25,507 bases of DNA. Origin: an uncultured Prevotella sp. (GTDB lineage Bacteria; Bacteroidota; Bacteroidia; Bacteroidales; Bacteroidaceae). The notes under the pieces are model-generated. The model was not told where the DNA came from. It ran no database searches and saw only the letters and a list, made by a program, of their open reading frames with translations. The stretch spans positions 1 through 25,507 of the forward strand of contig CAKQCV010000038.1 of NCBI GenBank assembly GCA_934217675.1, written 5' to 3'. Position numbers and translations under genes: made by a program. Positions 7,389-16,959 of the stretch are shown in pieces; positions within the stretch are counted from its first letter, which is position 1; each line of letters begins with the position of its first letter.

Positions 7389-8969
7389 ATGAAACTATTA
7401 ATACTTTGCGCTTTACTACTATTTAATATCCAAGTGCATGCCGTGCAAGCAAAATCAGAGGCAACAACATGCATGTATAAAGCACTTGAACAATTCCAAA
7501 ACGACAATTTCCCGGAAGCAATGAAACTTTTTACCCGCACCGTGGAACTTGCCGACAGTCTTGGCGATGAACACACATGGCTCGTCAGCATAGGATACAT
7601 CAGCAATATATATTTCAATGCAGGCGACTATGGGCGTTGCTTCTATTATCAGAAAAAAGGCTATGAGGTGGCGAAAAAAAACAACGAATCCTATCTGCAA
7701 AAGAACTATCTGTCAAATATGGTTGCAGCCTGTTGCAAGTCGGGAAGAGTGGAAGTGGCAAAGAAATACATAAAACTGCTCCAGCAGCAAGTTGACAAGG
7801 TAGATGACAATGTGGGGCACTATTATCTTCTATATGACTATGCACGTATCTTTACGGCAGAAGGAAAATACGACGATGCTATAAGAAAGCATCTTGAGAC
7901 ACTTGATTATGCTGAAACAAAAAAAATGAAAGAGGATTTCCGGCTGTTCCAATATTGCGAGATAGGAAATCTATATCTGTTAAAAGGTAATTACGCTAAA
8001 GCTGTGGAGTGGGGTGAAAAATGCCTAAAACCTAACGTTAAAAAGGAAGACCGGGATTTTATAACCAGCGTATACAAGCTTTTGGCTGATGCTTACATTA
8101 TGTCGGGAAACAAGGAATTGGGAGACTATTACAACAACAAGTACTTTGTAATGCAAGATTCCGTGTTCAACCGTAGCCGACTTTATTCTGCCGGAAATGA
8201 CCTTATGGAATACGAAAACCGGAAAACGGACCAGAAGATTGATTCACTCAACGGAACAATCTCCCGACAGCTTGTTATGATAACTATTTTTGCAGCACTG
8301 ATTATCGCGCTTGCCATAGTTTCCATACTCCTGTTCCGCAACAACCGTCGCTTGAATTTGGCTTACCGTCTGCTCATCCGTAAGGACAAGGAGATAGGAA
8401 AGCAGGAGGAACGCACAAAGAAACTTCTTGAGAAATCAATACAAAACAACAGCAAGCAAGAGAACAATACTGCAGATATGAGGAATGCCGAAGCTCTGCC
8501 ATTAGAGAATTACGGTGAAAAGGCGCAGAATGAGCAGAGACCGGCATCTATAGAGAAGGAAGAATGTAGCTCAGGCATAACTATGAGCGAGGAGAACAAA
8601 AACAGACTATTGAACAGCGTTATTGAAGTAATGAACAATGTAGGATTTATTTCAAGTCCTGATTTCAACCTTAATGCCCTTGCCGATGCTGTAGGCTCAA
8701 ACACCCGTTATGTATCGTGGGTAATAAACGATACATACGGAAAGAACTTCAAGACTATGCTCAATGAATGTCGTGTGAAGGAGGCATGCCGTCGGTTGCT
8801 CGACACTGAGCATTATGGCAATGTAACTATTCAGGCTATTTATGAAGAAGTTGGCTATACCAATAATGTAAGTTTTATTCGTGCATTCAAGAAAGTCAAT
8901 GGTATGACACCTTCTGAATATCAAAAGCAATACCGCATGGAAGAGTCTTCTGCTTTTGAAGTAGAATAG
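7389..8969 (+). CDS. Membrane-anchored TPR protein with AraC-type DNA-binding domain
   Basis: 526-aa one-component regulator. The frame is open further upstream, but the promoter at 7336-7367 and the signal peptide MKLLILCALLLF fix the start at 7389. Residues 30-270 are helical TPR-like repeats (for example GKYDDAIRKHLE and LKGNYAKAVEWGE), expected outside the cytoplasmic membrane. A transmembrane helix spans about 296-316, followed by a charged, coiled-coil-like linker (330-400). An AraC/XylS helix-turn-helix domain occupies about 402-515: LNALADAVGSNTRYVSWVIN is the first HTH, and GYTNNVSFIRAFKKVNGMTP is the classical second-HTH signature. The layout suggests signal sensing outside and DNA binding from the membrane inside. 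Related TPR-HTH proteins are common in Bacteroidetes, mostly with unknown signals. It is followed directly by a TPR histidine kinase. Possible targets are the secreted-protein genes upstream. Confidence 0.87.
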   Translation: MKLLILCALLLFNIQVHAVQAKSEATTCMYKALEQFQNDNFPEAMKLFTRTVELADSLGDEHTWLVSIGYISNIYFNAGDYGRCFYYQKKGYEVAKKNNESYLQKNYLSNMVAACCKSGRVEVAKKYIKLLQQQVDKVDDNVGHYYLLYDYARIFTAEGKYDDAIRKHLETLDYAETKKMKEDFRLFQYCEIGNLYLLKGNYAKAVEWGEKCLKPNVKKEDRDFITSVYKLLADAYIMSGNKELGDYYNNKYFVMQDSVFNRSRLYSAGNDLMEYENRKTDQKIDSLNGTISRQLVMITIFAALIIALAIVSILLFRNNRRLNLAYRLLIRKDKEIGKQEERTKKLLEKSIQNNSKQENNTADMRNAEALPLENYGEKAQNEQRPASIEKEECSSGITMSEENKNRLLNSVIEVMNNVGFISSPDFNLNALADAVGSNTRYVSWVINDTYGKNFKTMLNECRVKEACRRLLDTEHYGNVTIQAIYEEVGYTNNVSFIRAFKKVNGMTPSEYQKQYRMEESSAFEVE

Positions 8970-9003
8970 TGGCTAAATGTTTTCGTCTTTGTTTTTTTCT
9001 CGC

Positions 9004-9011
9004 TATATTTG
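9004..9011 (+). promoter_or_regulatory. Possible internal -7 box for the histidine kinase gene
   Basis: TATATTTG matches the -7 consensus exactly, but no TTTG lies at the proper spacing upstream. If used, transcription would start near 9018. That would favour translation from the ATG at 9065 or 9101 over the GTG at 8969. Confidence 0.3.
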
Positions 9012-9100
9012 CATCTGTCTTAGTCAGAAGTGGTGTAAGACCTGTGGATATATGGGAGAAGTTGATGATAGAAAATAAAGATCTGCGATATTTTTGTGCT

Positions 9101-11266
9101 ATGGGCAATGTGCGTGATGGCATACGTTCCATGATAGCTGCTGTATTCGTTATTGCGGCTTTACTCTTGTTTCCTTTAGTGAGTAAAGCACAGAACAACC
9201 CATATAAAATAAACGACGAGCTTTACAAAATTTATGTAGAGGCTTATAACAGCCGCACGTCAAGAAGCGGTGTGGTTCGTTCAGAGGTCATGTATAAGAA
9301 AGCTGTTGCTGTTGGAGACAAAAAGGCACAGTGCCTGGCTCTTACCATACCTATGCTTTATGCTTCAAGCTGTGGCAATGAAGAAGAATTGGAGAAGAAA
9401 ATAAAGATTCTGCAAGATAAGGCTTTGCAAACGGGTTTTGTGCAGTATTATTACTATGGCACGAGAATCAAAATGAATTTCTTGCTTAAAAAGAATAAAG
9501 TAGCAGATGCATTACAGTATCTTACAAAAGTGCAGCAGTTCGCAAAAACTCACAATCATCTTTATGGAATTTACTCTGGCTATAGGAATGTGGCAACTGT
9601 ACATTTTAAACGTGGTGAGGTATACCAGGCACTGAATAATTACAAATCGGCACTTGACTTTGGCAGAGAATATCTGAAAGATCAGGATATGGCGCAAAAT
9701 TATCGTGGTATAGCGGATTGCTATTATATCTTGGGGGAATACGAAGATATGTATGACAATTTAAAGAAAGGTCTTTCAGTTTCTAAATCCAAGCAGTCAA
9801 GAAACTTTATTGTTATGCGTATGCCTGTTGCCTTGTTTATGCTCGGACGGATTAATGAATTTTATGATTGTTACGACGAGGCTTTGGCAATAAGCATGAA
9901 AATAGCAGATTCGGACAACTCGGAATATGACAGATTGTGTGCTTTGAAATGTATTGCCGATGGGAATTTTGAAAGAGCGAGAATACATATAGAACAAATA
10001 CGCAGTGATGTGGAGCGTTATAGAATGTTTTCTGTATACTATGAAAAGTTGGGCAATCTGAAAAAGGTGATAGAATACCAGCATAAGATTTTAATAAAGA
10101 ATTATATAAACGTAGAAAATGTTTCAACAAAGGATGTTGTCATTATGAACGAGCGGTATAAAATCCTTGAAATGGAACATGAGAAGCACGTGGAGGCTTA
10201 TCGGAATGCGAAACTGTCGCTTGACAATACAAGGTTGTCGTTGAAAAACTCGGAACTTGAATTGGGACAGACCAAGACTGCCGAACATCTTGCAAGGCTC
10301 AGTGCCGACAACTACAAACTGTCGTATAACAACAAATGGCTTGAGGCTAAACGCCTGAGAGACTCACTTGAGGCTCAGAAAAGAAGTCGTGCTGTAAGCG
10401 AAAAACAGATGACGCTGATGGTAAGGGTGCTCGCAGTAATGCTTGTTATGGCTATAGCAATCATTGTTCTTATATATTGGAGTAAATACAAAAGCAGAAA
10501 ATACAAAAGAAAACTCCAAAAAGCGAACTCTGTCCTTAGGGATACTGTAGAGAAACTGTTTGTAGCCAGAGACAAGGCATTGAATGCCGACAGGATGAAG
10601 ACAATGTTTTTGCAGAATATGAGCCACGAAATAAGAACACCGCTTAATGCTATTGTGGGATTCTCACAATTGCTTACACAAATGGGAGACAGCTTCAGCG
10701 ATGAAGAGAAGGAAGATATGATGAAGAGTATCAACGACAATACAGAACTGCTTACAACTCTTATTGACGATATCCTTGATATAACATCTTTGGAAAGCGG
10801 AAAATATGCAATGAAATATGAAGATGTAGAGGTGAACGGACTTTGCGACAGTGTACTGAAAACTGTTGCACATCGTGTTGTTCCAGGTGTGGAGTTGAGG
10901 CTCGATATGAGTATACCTAATCCGTTTCATGTGCATACGGATGACAAACGTGTAAAGCAAGTGTTGATAAACTTCTTGACCAATGCTGCAAAAAACACAG
11001 AGAAAGGATGTATAACACTTGCGTGCTCGCAAGATTTCGATAGAGAAATGCTTGTGTTCAGTGTTACTGACACAGGAATCGGTGTGCCGAAAGACAAGAT
11101 GAAAGCTATCTTCGAGCGTTTCAACAAGCTCGATAGGTATAAGCAAGGCACTGGACTTGGTTTGAGTATATGCCAAACTATAGCCGAGAAGCTTGAAGGC
11201 AAGATATATATTGACGAGAATTATACTGGTGGTGCACGTTTCTATTTCGAAATGAAGATAAAATAG
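9101..11266 (+). CDS. TPR-containing membrane sensor histidine kinase
   Basis: Sensor kinase of a two-component system, 721 aa from this start. The start is uncertain: the frame runs back to ATG 9065 and to a GTG at 8969 that overlaps the previous stop. ATG 9101 gives the most ordinary signal peptide (hydrophobic 11-27, ending VSKAQ). Residues 40-350 are helical TPR-like repeats, predicted periplasmic. Residues 355-430 are a probable coiled coil, and 438-460 a transmembrane helix. The kinase core follows: the H box MSHEIRTPLN with phospho-acceptor His509, the N box around 621-632, DTGIG (657-661) and GTGLGLS (683-689). There is no fused receiver domain and no response-regulator gene nearby, so its partner is unknown. 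The sensor layout mirrors the preceding TPR-AraC protein, which suggests shared ancestry or signal. Confidence 0.87.
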   Translation: MGNVRDGIRSMIAAVFVIAALLLFPLVSKAQNNPYKINDELYKIYVEAYNSRTSRSGVVRSEVMYKKAVAVGDKKAQCLALTIPMLYASSCGNEEELEKKIKILQDKALQTGFVQYYYYGTRIKMNFLLKKNKVADALQYLTKVQQFAKTHNHLYGIYSGYRNVATVHFKRGEVYQALNNYKSALDFGREYLKDQDMAQNYRGIADCYYILGEYEDMYDNLKKGLSVSKSKQSRNFIVMRMPVALFMLGRINEFYDCYDEALAISMKIADSDNSEYDRLCALKCIADGNFERARIHIEQIRSDVERYRMFSVYYEKLGNLKKVIEYQHKILIKNYINVENVSTKDVVIMNERYKILEMEHEKHVEAYRNAKLSLDNTRLSLKNSELELGQTKTAEHLARLSADNYKLSYNNKWLEAKRLRDSLEAQKRSRAVSEKQMTLMVRVLAVMLVMAIAIIVLIYWSKYKSRKYKRKLQKANSVLRDTVEKLFVARDKALNADRMKTMFLQNMSHEIRTPLNAIVGFSQLLTQMGDSFSDEEKEDMMKSINDNTELLTTLIDDILDITSLESGKYAMKYEDVEVNGLCDSVLKTVAHRVVPGVELRLDMSIPNPFHVHTDDKRVKQVLINFLTNAAKNTEKGCITLACSQDFDREMLVFSVTDTGIGVPKDKMKAIFERFNKLDRYKQGTGLGLSICQTIAEKLEGKIYIDENYTGGARFYFEMKIK

Positions 11267-11281
11267 TGAGGAAACAAAAAT

Positions 11282-11319
11282 GCCCGGCTGACATGTTGTT
11301 GCTGTCAGCTGGGCTTTTT
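11282..11319. terminator. Intrinsic terminator between convergent genes
   Basis: GCCCGGCTGACA pairs with TGTCAGCTGGGC (one G-T pair) around a 9-nt loop, followed by TTTTT on the plus strand. On the minus strand the stem is followed by TTTTTGTTT. It ends the histidine kinase gene and probably also gpmI. Confidence 0.85.
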
Positions 11320-11352
11320 CTATATTCTATATAGAAGAATTTCTATATACAA

Positions 11353-12879
11353 TTAGTGCAGGTTGTCCTCAATAAGATTCTCGCCAGTCATGTCGGCAGG
11401 TTGCTCAAGTCCCATGATGTGCAAGATTGAAGGAGCAACATCAGCAAGACGACCGTCCTTGACAGTTGCTGAATTATTGTCGGTAACATATATGAACGGA
11501 ACCGGATTCAGAGAATGAGCAGTGTTTGGAGTGCCGTCAGGGTTGATAGCATTGTCTGCATTGCCATGGTCGGCAATGATTATAGCCTCATAGTCGTTAG
11601 CTTTAGCTGCCTCGATAACATCTTTCACACAATTGTCGACAGCATGAACAGCCTTTGCGATGGCATTGTAGATACCGGTGTGACCAACCATATCGCCATT
11701 TGCAAAGTTTACAACGATGAAGTCATACTCCTGAGTGTTGATTGCACCCACAAGCTTGTCTTTAACCTCGTATGCACTCATCTCTGGCTTGAGGTCGTAT
11801 GTGGCAACTTTAGGAGAAGGAACCAAAATACGGTCCTCACCCTCGTATGGAGTTTCGCGACCACCATTGAAGAAGAATGTTACGTGAGCATACTTCTCTG
11901 TTTCAGCGGTGTGCAACTGCTTCTTTCCCTGTTTGCTCAAATACTCTCCGAGAGTATCCTGAACATTCTCTTTAGGGAACAAGATGTGAACACCATTGAA
12001 AGAAGCATCGTATGGAGTCATGCAGTAATACTGCAAGTCTTTGATAGTGTGCATTCCCTCTTCTGGCATATCCTGCTGAGTGAGCACCTGTGTCAACTCT
12101 TTAGCACGGTCGTTGCGGTAATTGATGAATATCACCACATCACCCTCCTGGATTGTGCCGTCAATATTAGCGTTGCTGATAGGCTTTACAAATTCGTCGG
12201 TAACATCGGCAGCATAGCTTTCCTCCATAGCCTTAACCATGTCGGTAGCTTTTGTGCCCTTGCCTTCAACGAGCAGGTCGTATGCCTCTTTTACGCGGTT
12301 CCAACGCTTGTCGCGGTCCATGGCATAGAAACGACCGATGATACTTGCGATGTGTGCATCATTAGCCTCGCAATGTGCTGTAAGGTCTTTGATGAATCCG
12401 ATACCGCTCTTTGGATCGGTGTCGCGTCCGTCCATGAAACAGTGAACGAAAGTATTCTTCAAACCATATTCCTTTGAGATTTCAATAAACTTATAGAGGT
12501 GATTCAATGATGAGTGAACACCGCCAGTAGAGGTTAGTCCCATCAAATGAAGGCGTTTGCCAGTTTCCTTTGCATAAGAGAATGCGTTAACGACTTCTGG
12601 ATTCTTCAGAATAGAACCATCGGCACATGCACGGTTGATTTTCACCAAGTCTTGATATACGATTCTTCCGGCACCAATATTAAGGTGTCCAACCTCAGAG
12701 TTTCCCATCTGTCCTTCAGGCAGACCTACATCCTCGCCACAAGCCATGAGTTGAGAATGTGCACTTACTGCTGTAAGGTAGTCAAGATACGGAGTAGGTG
12801 TGTTGTAGATAACATCACCCTTGCCATGTTTTCCGATACCCCATCCGTCGAGTATCATCAATAAAGCTTTCTTTGCCAT
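11353..12879 (-). CDS. gpmI: 2,3-bisphosphoglycerate-independent phosphoglycerate mutase
   Basis: Cytosolic glycolysis/gluconeogenesis enzyme that interconverts 3- and 2-phosphoglycerate using two Mn ions and a phosphoserine intermediate. The length of 508 aa is standard. The alkaline-phosphatase-superfamily metal site is visible at DGWG (Asp11), the catalytic Ser61 in [23 protein letters not shown] (Asp437, His438) and His455 in AHSLNPVPF. The substrate-binding segment [12 protein letters not shown] is also present. It is a single gene with a near-perfect promoter upstream, divergent from the M6 peptidase genes. Nothing unusual was noted. Confidence 0.98.
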   Translation of the reverse strand: MAKKALLMILDGWGIGKHGKGDVIYNTPTPYLDYLTAVSAHSQLMACGEDVGLPEGQMGNSEVGHLNIGAGRIVYQDLVKINRACADGSILKNPEVVNAFSYAKETGKRLHLMGLTSTGGVHSSLNHLYKFIEISKEYGLKNTFVHCFMDGRDTDPKSGIGFIKDLTAHCEANDAHIASIIGRFYAMDRDKRWNRVKEAYDLLVEGKGTKATDMVKAMEESYAADVTDEFVKPISNANIDGTIQEGDVVIFINYRNDRAKELTQVLTQQDMPEEGMHTIKDLQYYCMTPYDASFNGVHILFPKENVQDTLGEYLSKQGKKQLHTAETEKYAHVTFFFNGGRETPYEGEDRILVPSPKVATYDLKPEMSAYEVKDKLVGAINTQEYDFIVVNFANGDMVGHTGIYNAIAKAVHAVDNCVKDVIEAAKANDYEAIIIADHGNADNAINPDGTPNTAHSLNPVPFIYVTDNNSATVKDGRLADVAPSILHIMGLEQPADMTGENLIEDNLH

Positions 12880-12916
12880 GATAAATTTTGTATTATATAT
12901 AATTCCTATTTGTGTG

Positions 12917-12948
12917 CAAAATTACAATTTTAGCATTGATTCACCAAA
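12917..12948 (-). promoter_or_regulatory. gpmI promoter
   Basis: On the minus strand TTTG (12945-12948), a 20-nt spacer and TAATTTTG (12917-12924) fit the Bacteroidetes promoter exactly. The leader is about 30 nt before the ATG at 12879. Confidence 0.75.
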
Positions 12949-13072
12949 AAAGATAATACTTTAAGTCGTAATATTAACTAAAGATATGCAAGTTTGTTGA
13001 TAACTTTCACTTGAAAACAGCAGTGCCCCCAAAATAATTCATTTAATTGTAGGGTGTTGTTTAAATTTAGCG

Positions 13073-13080
13073 TAAATTTG
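13073..13080 (+). promoter_or_regulatory. -7 box of the M6 peptidase pair
   Basis: TAAATTTG matches the -7 consensus 33 nt before the ATG at 13113. The -33 region lacks a clear TTTG, so the promoter may be weak or need an activator. Confidence 0.45.
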
Positions 13081-13112
13081 TAGGCAAAGAAAAACTATTA
13101 TAAATATCTGAT

Positions 13113-14804
13113 ATGAAGAAGATTTTTTCATTTTGTGCATTGGCACTTGCCGCAACGGCAGCCTTTGCGGTTCCGGCAAAACCCGGTCAGTGGAAAACCA
13201 TTCGCCTTTCCGATGGCACTGAAGTTAGGGTTGAGCTGAAAGGTGATGAATATGGGAGCTATTGGCAGGCTGCTGACGGTAGAGCCTTTGTTGAAAATAG
13301 TGAAACTGGAGCATTCACTCTTGCTGATTTGAAAGAATTGCAGAGTAAGGCTGCTGTGTTGAGGGCAGCTGGAAATGCAGAGCGAGTAAAAAGGCTGCCG
13401 AAAGCTAACGGACTGCAAGGAGCGGTAAAGGCAAGTTCTTATGAAGGAAACAAGAAAGGACTGATTATACTTGTTAATTTTACCGATGCAACAGTAAAGT
13501 TCCAAAGCGACCATACCAAGGAACTGTTTACGGAGATTGCAAATACGGAGAATTACTCAAATCCAAAGCTCGGATTTACAGGAAGTATCAGCGACTATTT
13601 CAGAGACCAGAGTTTAGGAAAGCTTAATTTGAAGTTTGATGTGGTTGGTCCGGTGCAACTTTCGCATCAACGCGCGTATTATGGAGCAGACAAAAGCAGT
13701 ATTCAAAGAGACAGACGTGCGGGAGAGATGGCAGCAGAAGCTATGAAGCTCGCAGACGAATACGTGAACTATGCTGATTATGATTGGGATGGCGACGGAA
13801 CAGTAGAGCAGGTATTTATCTTGTATGCCGGAAAAGGACAGCATGACGGTGGACCGTCTGCTGCAATATGGCCACACGAATCGAAATTGTCGGCATCAGA
13901 CTACGGAAAGAGCATAAAGCTTGACAACGTTAAACTTGATACATACGCATGCAGCTCTGAGTTGCAGGGAAGCGGAGGCATTTGTGGTATCGGAACAATA
14001 TGCCATGAGTTCTCGCACTGTTTGGGATATCCTGATTTGTATGACCCTATGAGTTCAAACTTCGGTATGGGAACATGGGATATTATGGATGTAGGTTCAT
14101 ATATAGACAATGGATTCACACCAAGCTGCTATACAGGATTGGAGAGAATGCTTGCAGGATGGCAGTATGCCAAGGTGTTGCGCAATGATACAGAGATAGA
14201 TAATATGAAACCTATATCCACAGGTGGAGATTTCTATATCGTATATAACGAGGGGAACAAAAATGAGTTCTATATGCTTGAAAACCACCAGAATGTGGGA
14301 TGGGATGCCAAGCGTACAGGTACAGGCTTGCTCGTTACTCATGTGGACTACGATGCTGGATTGTGGAGAAGCAATAGCGTGAACTCTACAGCAGGACACC
14401 CGCGTTGCACCATTATAGCAGCCGATGGCATGCTGAACGATAACTATCCGGAGGGAAATGCTTATCCGTATAATGGAAGAAACAGCCTTACCGACAATAC
14501 CACTCCTGCTGCCACACTTTACAATGCCAATATCAACGGCAAGAAGTTTATGGGTAAACCAATTACTGATATCCATGTGAACAGTGACGGAACTGTAGGC
14601 TTCACTTTTAAACGACTTGTGGAATTGAGCGAGAAACCTGATGTTTGGGATGACCCGACTACAGGAATTACTGATGTAAGTGTTGACAAGGCGCATGCCG
14701 GTAGCGGCAGAATATATACTGTTGATGGCAGATATGCAGGACAAGATCTGAAGGTGTTGAGCAACGGATTTTATATTGTTAATGGCAAGAAAATATTAAA
14801 ATAA
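13113..14804 (+). CDS. Secreted M6-family metallopeptidase, first of a tandem pair
   Basis: 563-aa zinc endopeptidase of the M6 (immune inhibitor A-like) family. The signal peptide ends at AFAVPAKP (about residue 20). An N-terminal module (23-110) with KPGQWKTIRLSDGTEVRVEL is shared with the next gene. The zinc site HEFSHCLGYPD (His298, Glu299, His302, Asp308) is the metzincin-like HExxHxxGxxD of M6. YDWDGDGTVEQV (224-234) resembles a calcium-binding loop, and there is a DIMDVGSY segment downstream. The C-terminus, RIYTVDGRYAG to NGKKILK, is a T9SS-type tail, so secretion to the surface or outside is likely. It probably degrades proteins for nutrition or host interaction; the substrate is unknown. 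The next gene begins 5 nt after its stop, so the two form one operon. Confidence 0.9.
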   Translation: MKKIFSFCALALAATAAFAVPAKPGQWKTIRLSDGTEVRVELKGDEYGSYWQAADGRAFVENSETGAFTLADLKELQSKAAVLRAAGNAERVKRLPKANGLQGAVKASSYEGNKKGLIILVNFTDATVKFQSDHTKELFTEIANTENYSNPKLGFTGSISDYFRDQSLGKLNLKFDVVGPVQLSHQRAYYGADKSSIQRDRRAGEMAAEAMKLADEYVNYADYDWDGDGTVEQVFILYAGKGQHDGGPSAAIWPHESKLSASDYGKSIKLDNVKLDTYACSSELQGSGGICGIGTICHEFSHCLGYPDLYDPMSSNFGMGTWDIMDVGSYIDNGFTPSCYTGLERMLAGWQYAKVLRNDTEIDNMKPISTGGDFYIVYNEGNKNEFYMLENHQNVGWDAKRTGTGLLVTHVDYDAGLWRSNSVNSTAGHPRCTIIAADGMLNDNYPEGNAYPYNGRNSLTDNTTPAATLYNANINGKKFMGKPITDIHVNSDGTVGFTFKRLVELSEKPDVWDDPTTGITDVSVDKAHAGSGRIYTVDGRYAGQDLKVLSNGFYIVNGKKILK

Positions 14805-14809
14805 TAAGG

Positions 14810-16927
14810 ATGAAGAAATTATTTCTCTCTCTTTCCGGTGTCTTTATAGCTTTGGCAATGAATGCCATGCCAGTGAAACCCGGATATTGGAGAACTGTGA
14901 CTCTTGCTGACGGATCGAATGTAAGAGTAGAGATGGCAGGCGATGAGAATATCGTTTATTGGCGTAGTGCCGATGGGGTGTGTTATCGCCCTTCGAAAGG
15001 CAACAGCAATGTCTTTGAGCGTGTTGAGGCTGCAAAATTGCAACAGGAGCTAAGCTTGACTTTATCTGCAAGGCAGAAAAGAGAAGAGGCTTTATTTGCT
15101 AAGGCTCCTCGTAAGGTCATGGCAAAGGCTGACAAATTTCAAGGAAAGAAAAAGTGTCTCGTAATACTTGCTAACTTCGCAGATACAAAGTTTAAGCCTG
15201 AGCACAACAAAGCTCTGTATGAGAAAATTGTGAATGGTGAGAACTTTGTTGATGAGGCTCTCGGATTTCGAGGAAGTGTGGCAGACTATTTCAAAGCCCA
15301 GAGCAACGGACAATTTGAAATTGATTTTGATGTGGTCGGACCGGTAACACTATCAAAAGGATATGCAGCATACGGAGCTAATGATGATTCTGGCAGAGAC
15401 CAGGCAGATCTCGTTTACCCGATGATTTCAGAAGCGGTGACTCTTGCAAAGAGTGAAGTGAAGGATTGGAAACAATATGACTGGGATGGCGACGGACTTG
15501 TTGAGGAGGTGTTCGTCCTTTATGCCGGGCACGGACAGGCAACTTATCCTTCTGACGGAAATCTCGTGTGGCCTCATAAAAGTGCAATTGACCCGCTTGA
15601 GGTTGCCGACGGAGTGAAGGTAAGTGTTTACGCTTGTAGTTGTGAGCTTGGTGCCACCGAGGCTATTGACGGTATCGGAGCTTTTTGCCATGAGTTCTCG
15701 CATTGTATGGGACTGAAAGACCATTATGATATAAATGGAAAGGGATATGGCACAGGCTATTGGGATTTGATGTGTGTTGGTTCATACAACGGCAACTCGT
15801 TTGTACCTGCAGGCTACACAAGTTATGAGAAGATGTTTTGCGGATGGAAACAACCGATAGAACTGAATGCAGAGCCAAAGACTGTTAATGGCATGAAAGC
15901 TTTGACGGATGACGGTGACTCGTATATTATATATAATGACGGAAACCGTAATGAGTATTATATGCTTGAGAACCGCCAAAAGAAAGGTTGGGATGCAGAA
16001 CTGCCGGGAGAAGGACTTATCGTTTTGCATGTTGATTACGATAAGGGAGCTTGGGAGAATAACCAACTTAATTATTATTCTTCTCGCCAGCGCATGACTA
16101 TTGTTCCAGCTGACGACAGCTTTGGCTCGTCGGATGAAAACAAGGCTGCTGATGCATGGCCGTATGGCGACAGTAAGAATCTGTCAAATTACTCTCGCCC
16201 GGCTTCAACGGTGTATAACACTAATACTGACGGCACGAATTTCATGAACAAGTTCGTTATGAATATCGCAAGAAATGCTGACGGTACCATATCATTTGAT
16301 TATACGACAAAGGAAGCAATGTCAACGGAAAAGCCTGAGGGAGCACTCGTTTATGAGTCGTTCGACAACTGTGCCGGAATTGGCGGCAATGATGATATAT
16401 GGGGCGGTGATAATGTTGGCAAGGCTGATTTCGTTCCTGATGAAGAAGGATGGTCTGGCACTCCAAAGACAGGCGCAAATAAATGTGCTTTGTTTGGCAA
16501 TGCAACGAGAAAGGCAAATTTCGTTACCCCTTCGTTCTCTCTTGCTGAGCCTGTTGTTATATCGTTTCTTGCAGCTCCTTATGAGGGAAGTACAGATAAC
16601 AGTCTGACCGTTTCTGCCAACTATGGTTGTGATGCTTCTGTTGATGTGCAGGAGTTTGAACTTGTTCCGGGGAAATGGACTCAGGTGAAGTTTAAGGTTA
16701 AAGGTACAGGAAATGCTTCTGTCAGAATAAAAAGCAATGGCGGATTATTCATAGACACGGTTTGTGCAATGCCTGAAAGCTTGTCGGCTATAACATCTGT
16801 GGTCAGTGCTGATGAAATAAAGGCTGACGGTAAAATATATACTCTTGACGGCAAATATGTTGGTAAGAATATCAATTCATTGGCTAACGGAGTTTATGTG
16901 GTTAACGGAAAGAAAATAGTAAAGTAA
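14810..16927 (+). CDS. Secreted M6-family metallopeptidase with extra C-terminal module
   Basis: 705-aa paralogue of the preceding peptidase. The signal peptide reaches about residue 19 (AMNAMPVKPG). The N-terminal module KPGYWRTVTLADGSNVRVEM aligns with the first gene. The zinc site is HEFSHCMGLKD (His294, Glu295, His298, Asp304), and YDWDGDGLVEEV is the same putative calcium loop. Compared with its neighbour it has an added beta-sandwich of about 140 residues (roughly 510-650, beginning VYESFDNCAGIGG and ending FIDTVCAMPE), resembling choice-of-anchor J / cleaved-adhesin modules, which may bind substrate or surface. The tail KIYTLDGKYVG to NGKKIVK is T9SS-type. It is co-transcribed with the first peptidase; duplication followed by domain gain is the simplest history. 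Confidence 0.9.
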   Translation: MKKLFLSLSGVFIALAMNAMPVKPGYWRTVTLADGSNVRVEMAGDENIVYWRSADGVCYRPSKGNSNVFERVEAAKLQQELSLTLSARQKREEALFAKAPRKVMAKADKFQGKKKCLVILANFADTKFKPEHNKALYEKIVNGENFVDEALGFRGSVADYFKAQSNGQFEIDFDVVGPVTLSKGYAAYGANDDSGRDQADLVYPMISEAVTLAKSEVKDWKQYDWDGDGLVEEVFVLYAGHGQATYPSDGNLVWPHKSAIDPLEVADGVKVSVYACSCELGATEAIDGIGAFCHEFSHCMGLKDHYDINGKGYGTGYWDLMCVGSYNGNSFVPAGYTSYEKMFCGWKQPIELNAEPKTVNGMKALTDDGDSYIIYNDGNRNEYYMLENRQKKGWDAELPGEGLIVLHVDYDKGAWENNQLNYYSSRQRMTIVPADDSFGSSDENKAADAWPYGDSKNLSNYSRPASTVYNTNTDGTNFMNKFVMNIARNADGTISFDYTTKEAMSTEKPEGALVYESFDNCAGIGGNDDIWGGDNVGKADFVPDEEGWSGTPKTGANKCALFGNATRKANFVTPSFSLAEPVVISFLAAPYEGSTDNSLTVSANYGCDASVDVQEFELVPGKWTQVKFKVKGTGNASVRIKSNGGLFIDTVCAMPESLSAITSVVSADEIKADGKIYTLDGKYVGKNINSLANGVYVVNGKKIVK

Positions 16928-16959
16928 TACTGTAACTGCTTTACCAGTGCTCCTGCCAT

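Noticed and set aside
11515..12477. A 320-codon open frame on the plus strand opposite gpmI
   Set aside because: It lies wholly inside a clear gpmI gene, has no domain or signal, and is rich in Cys/Ser/Val as expected of an antisense shadow.
13031..13055. Weak match to the shared palindrome (ATTCATTTAATTGT) upstream of the M6 pair
   Set aside because: The arms do not pair well and the distance to the -7 box is about 30 bp, not 60, so a chance AT-rich match is likely.
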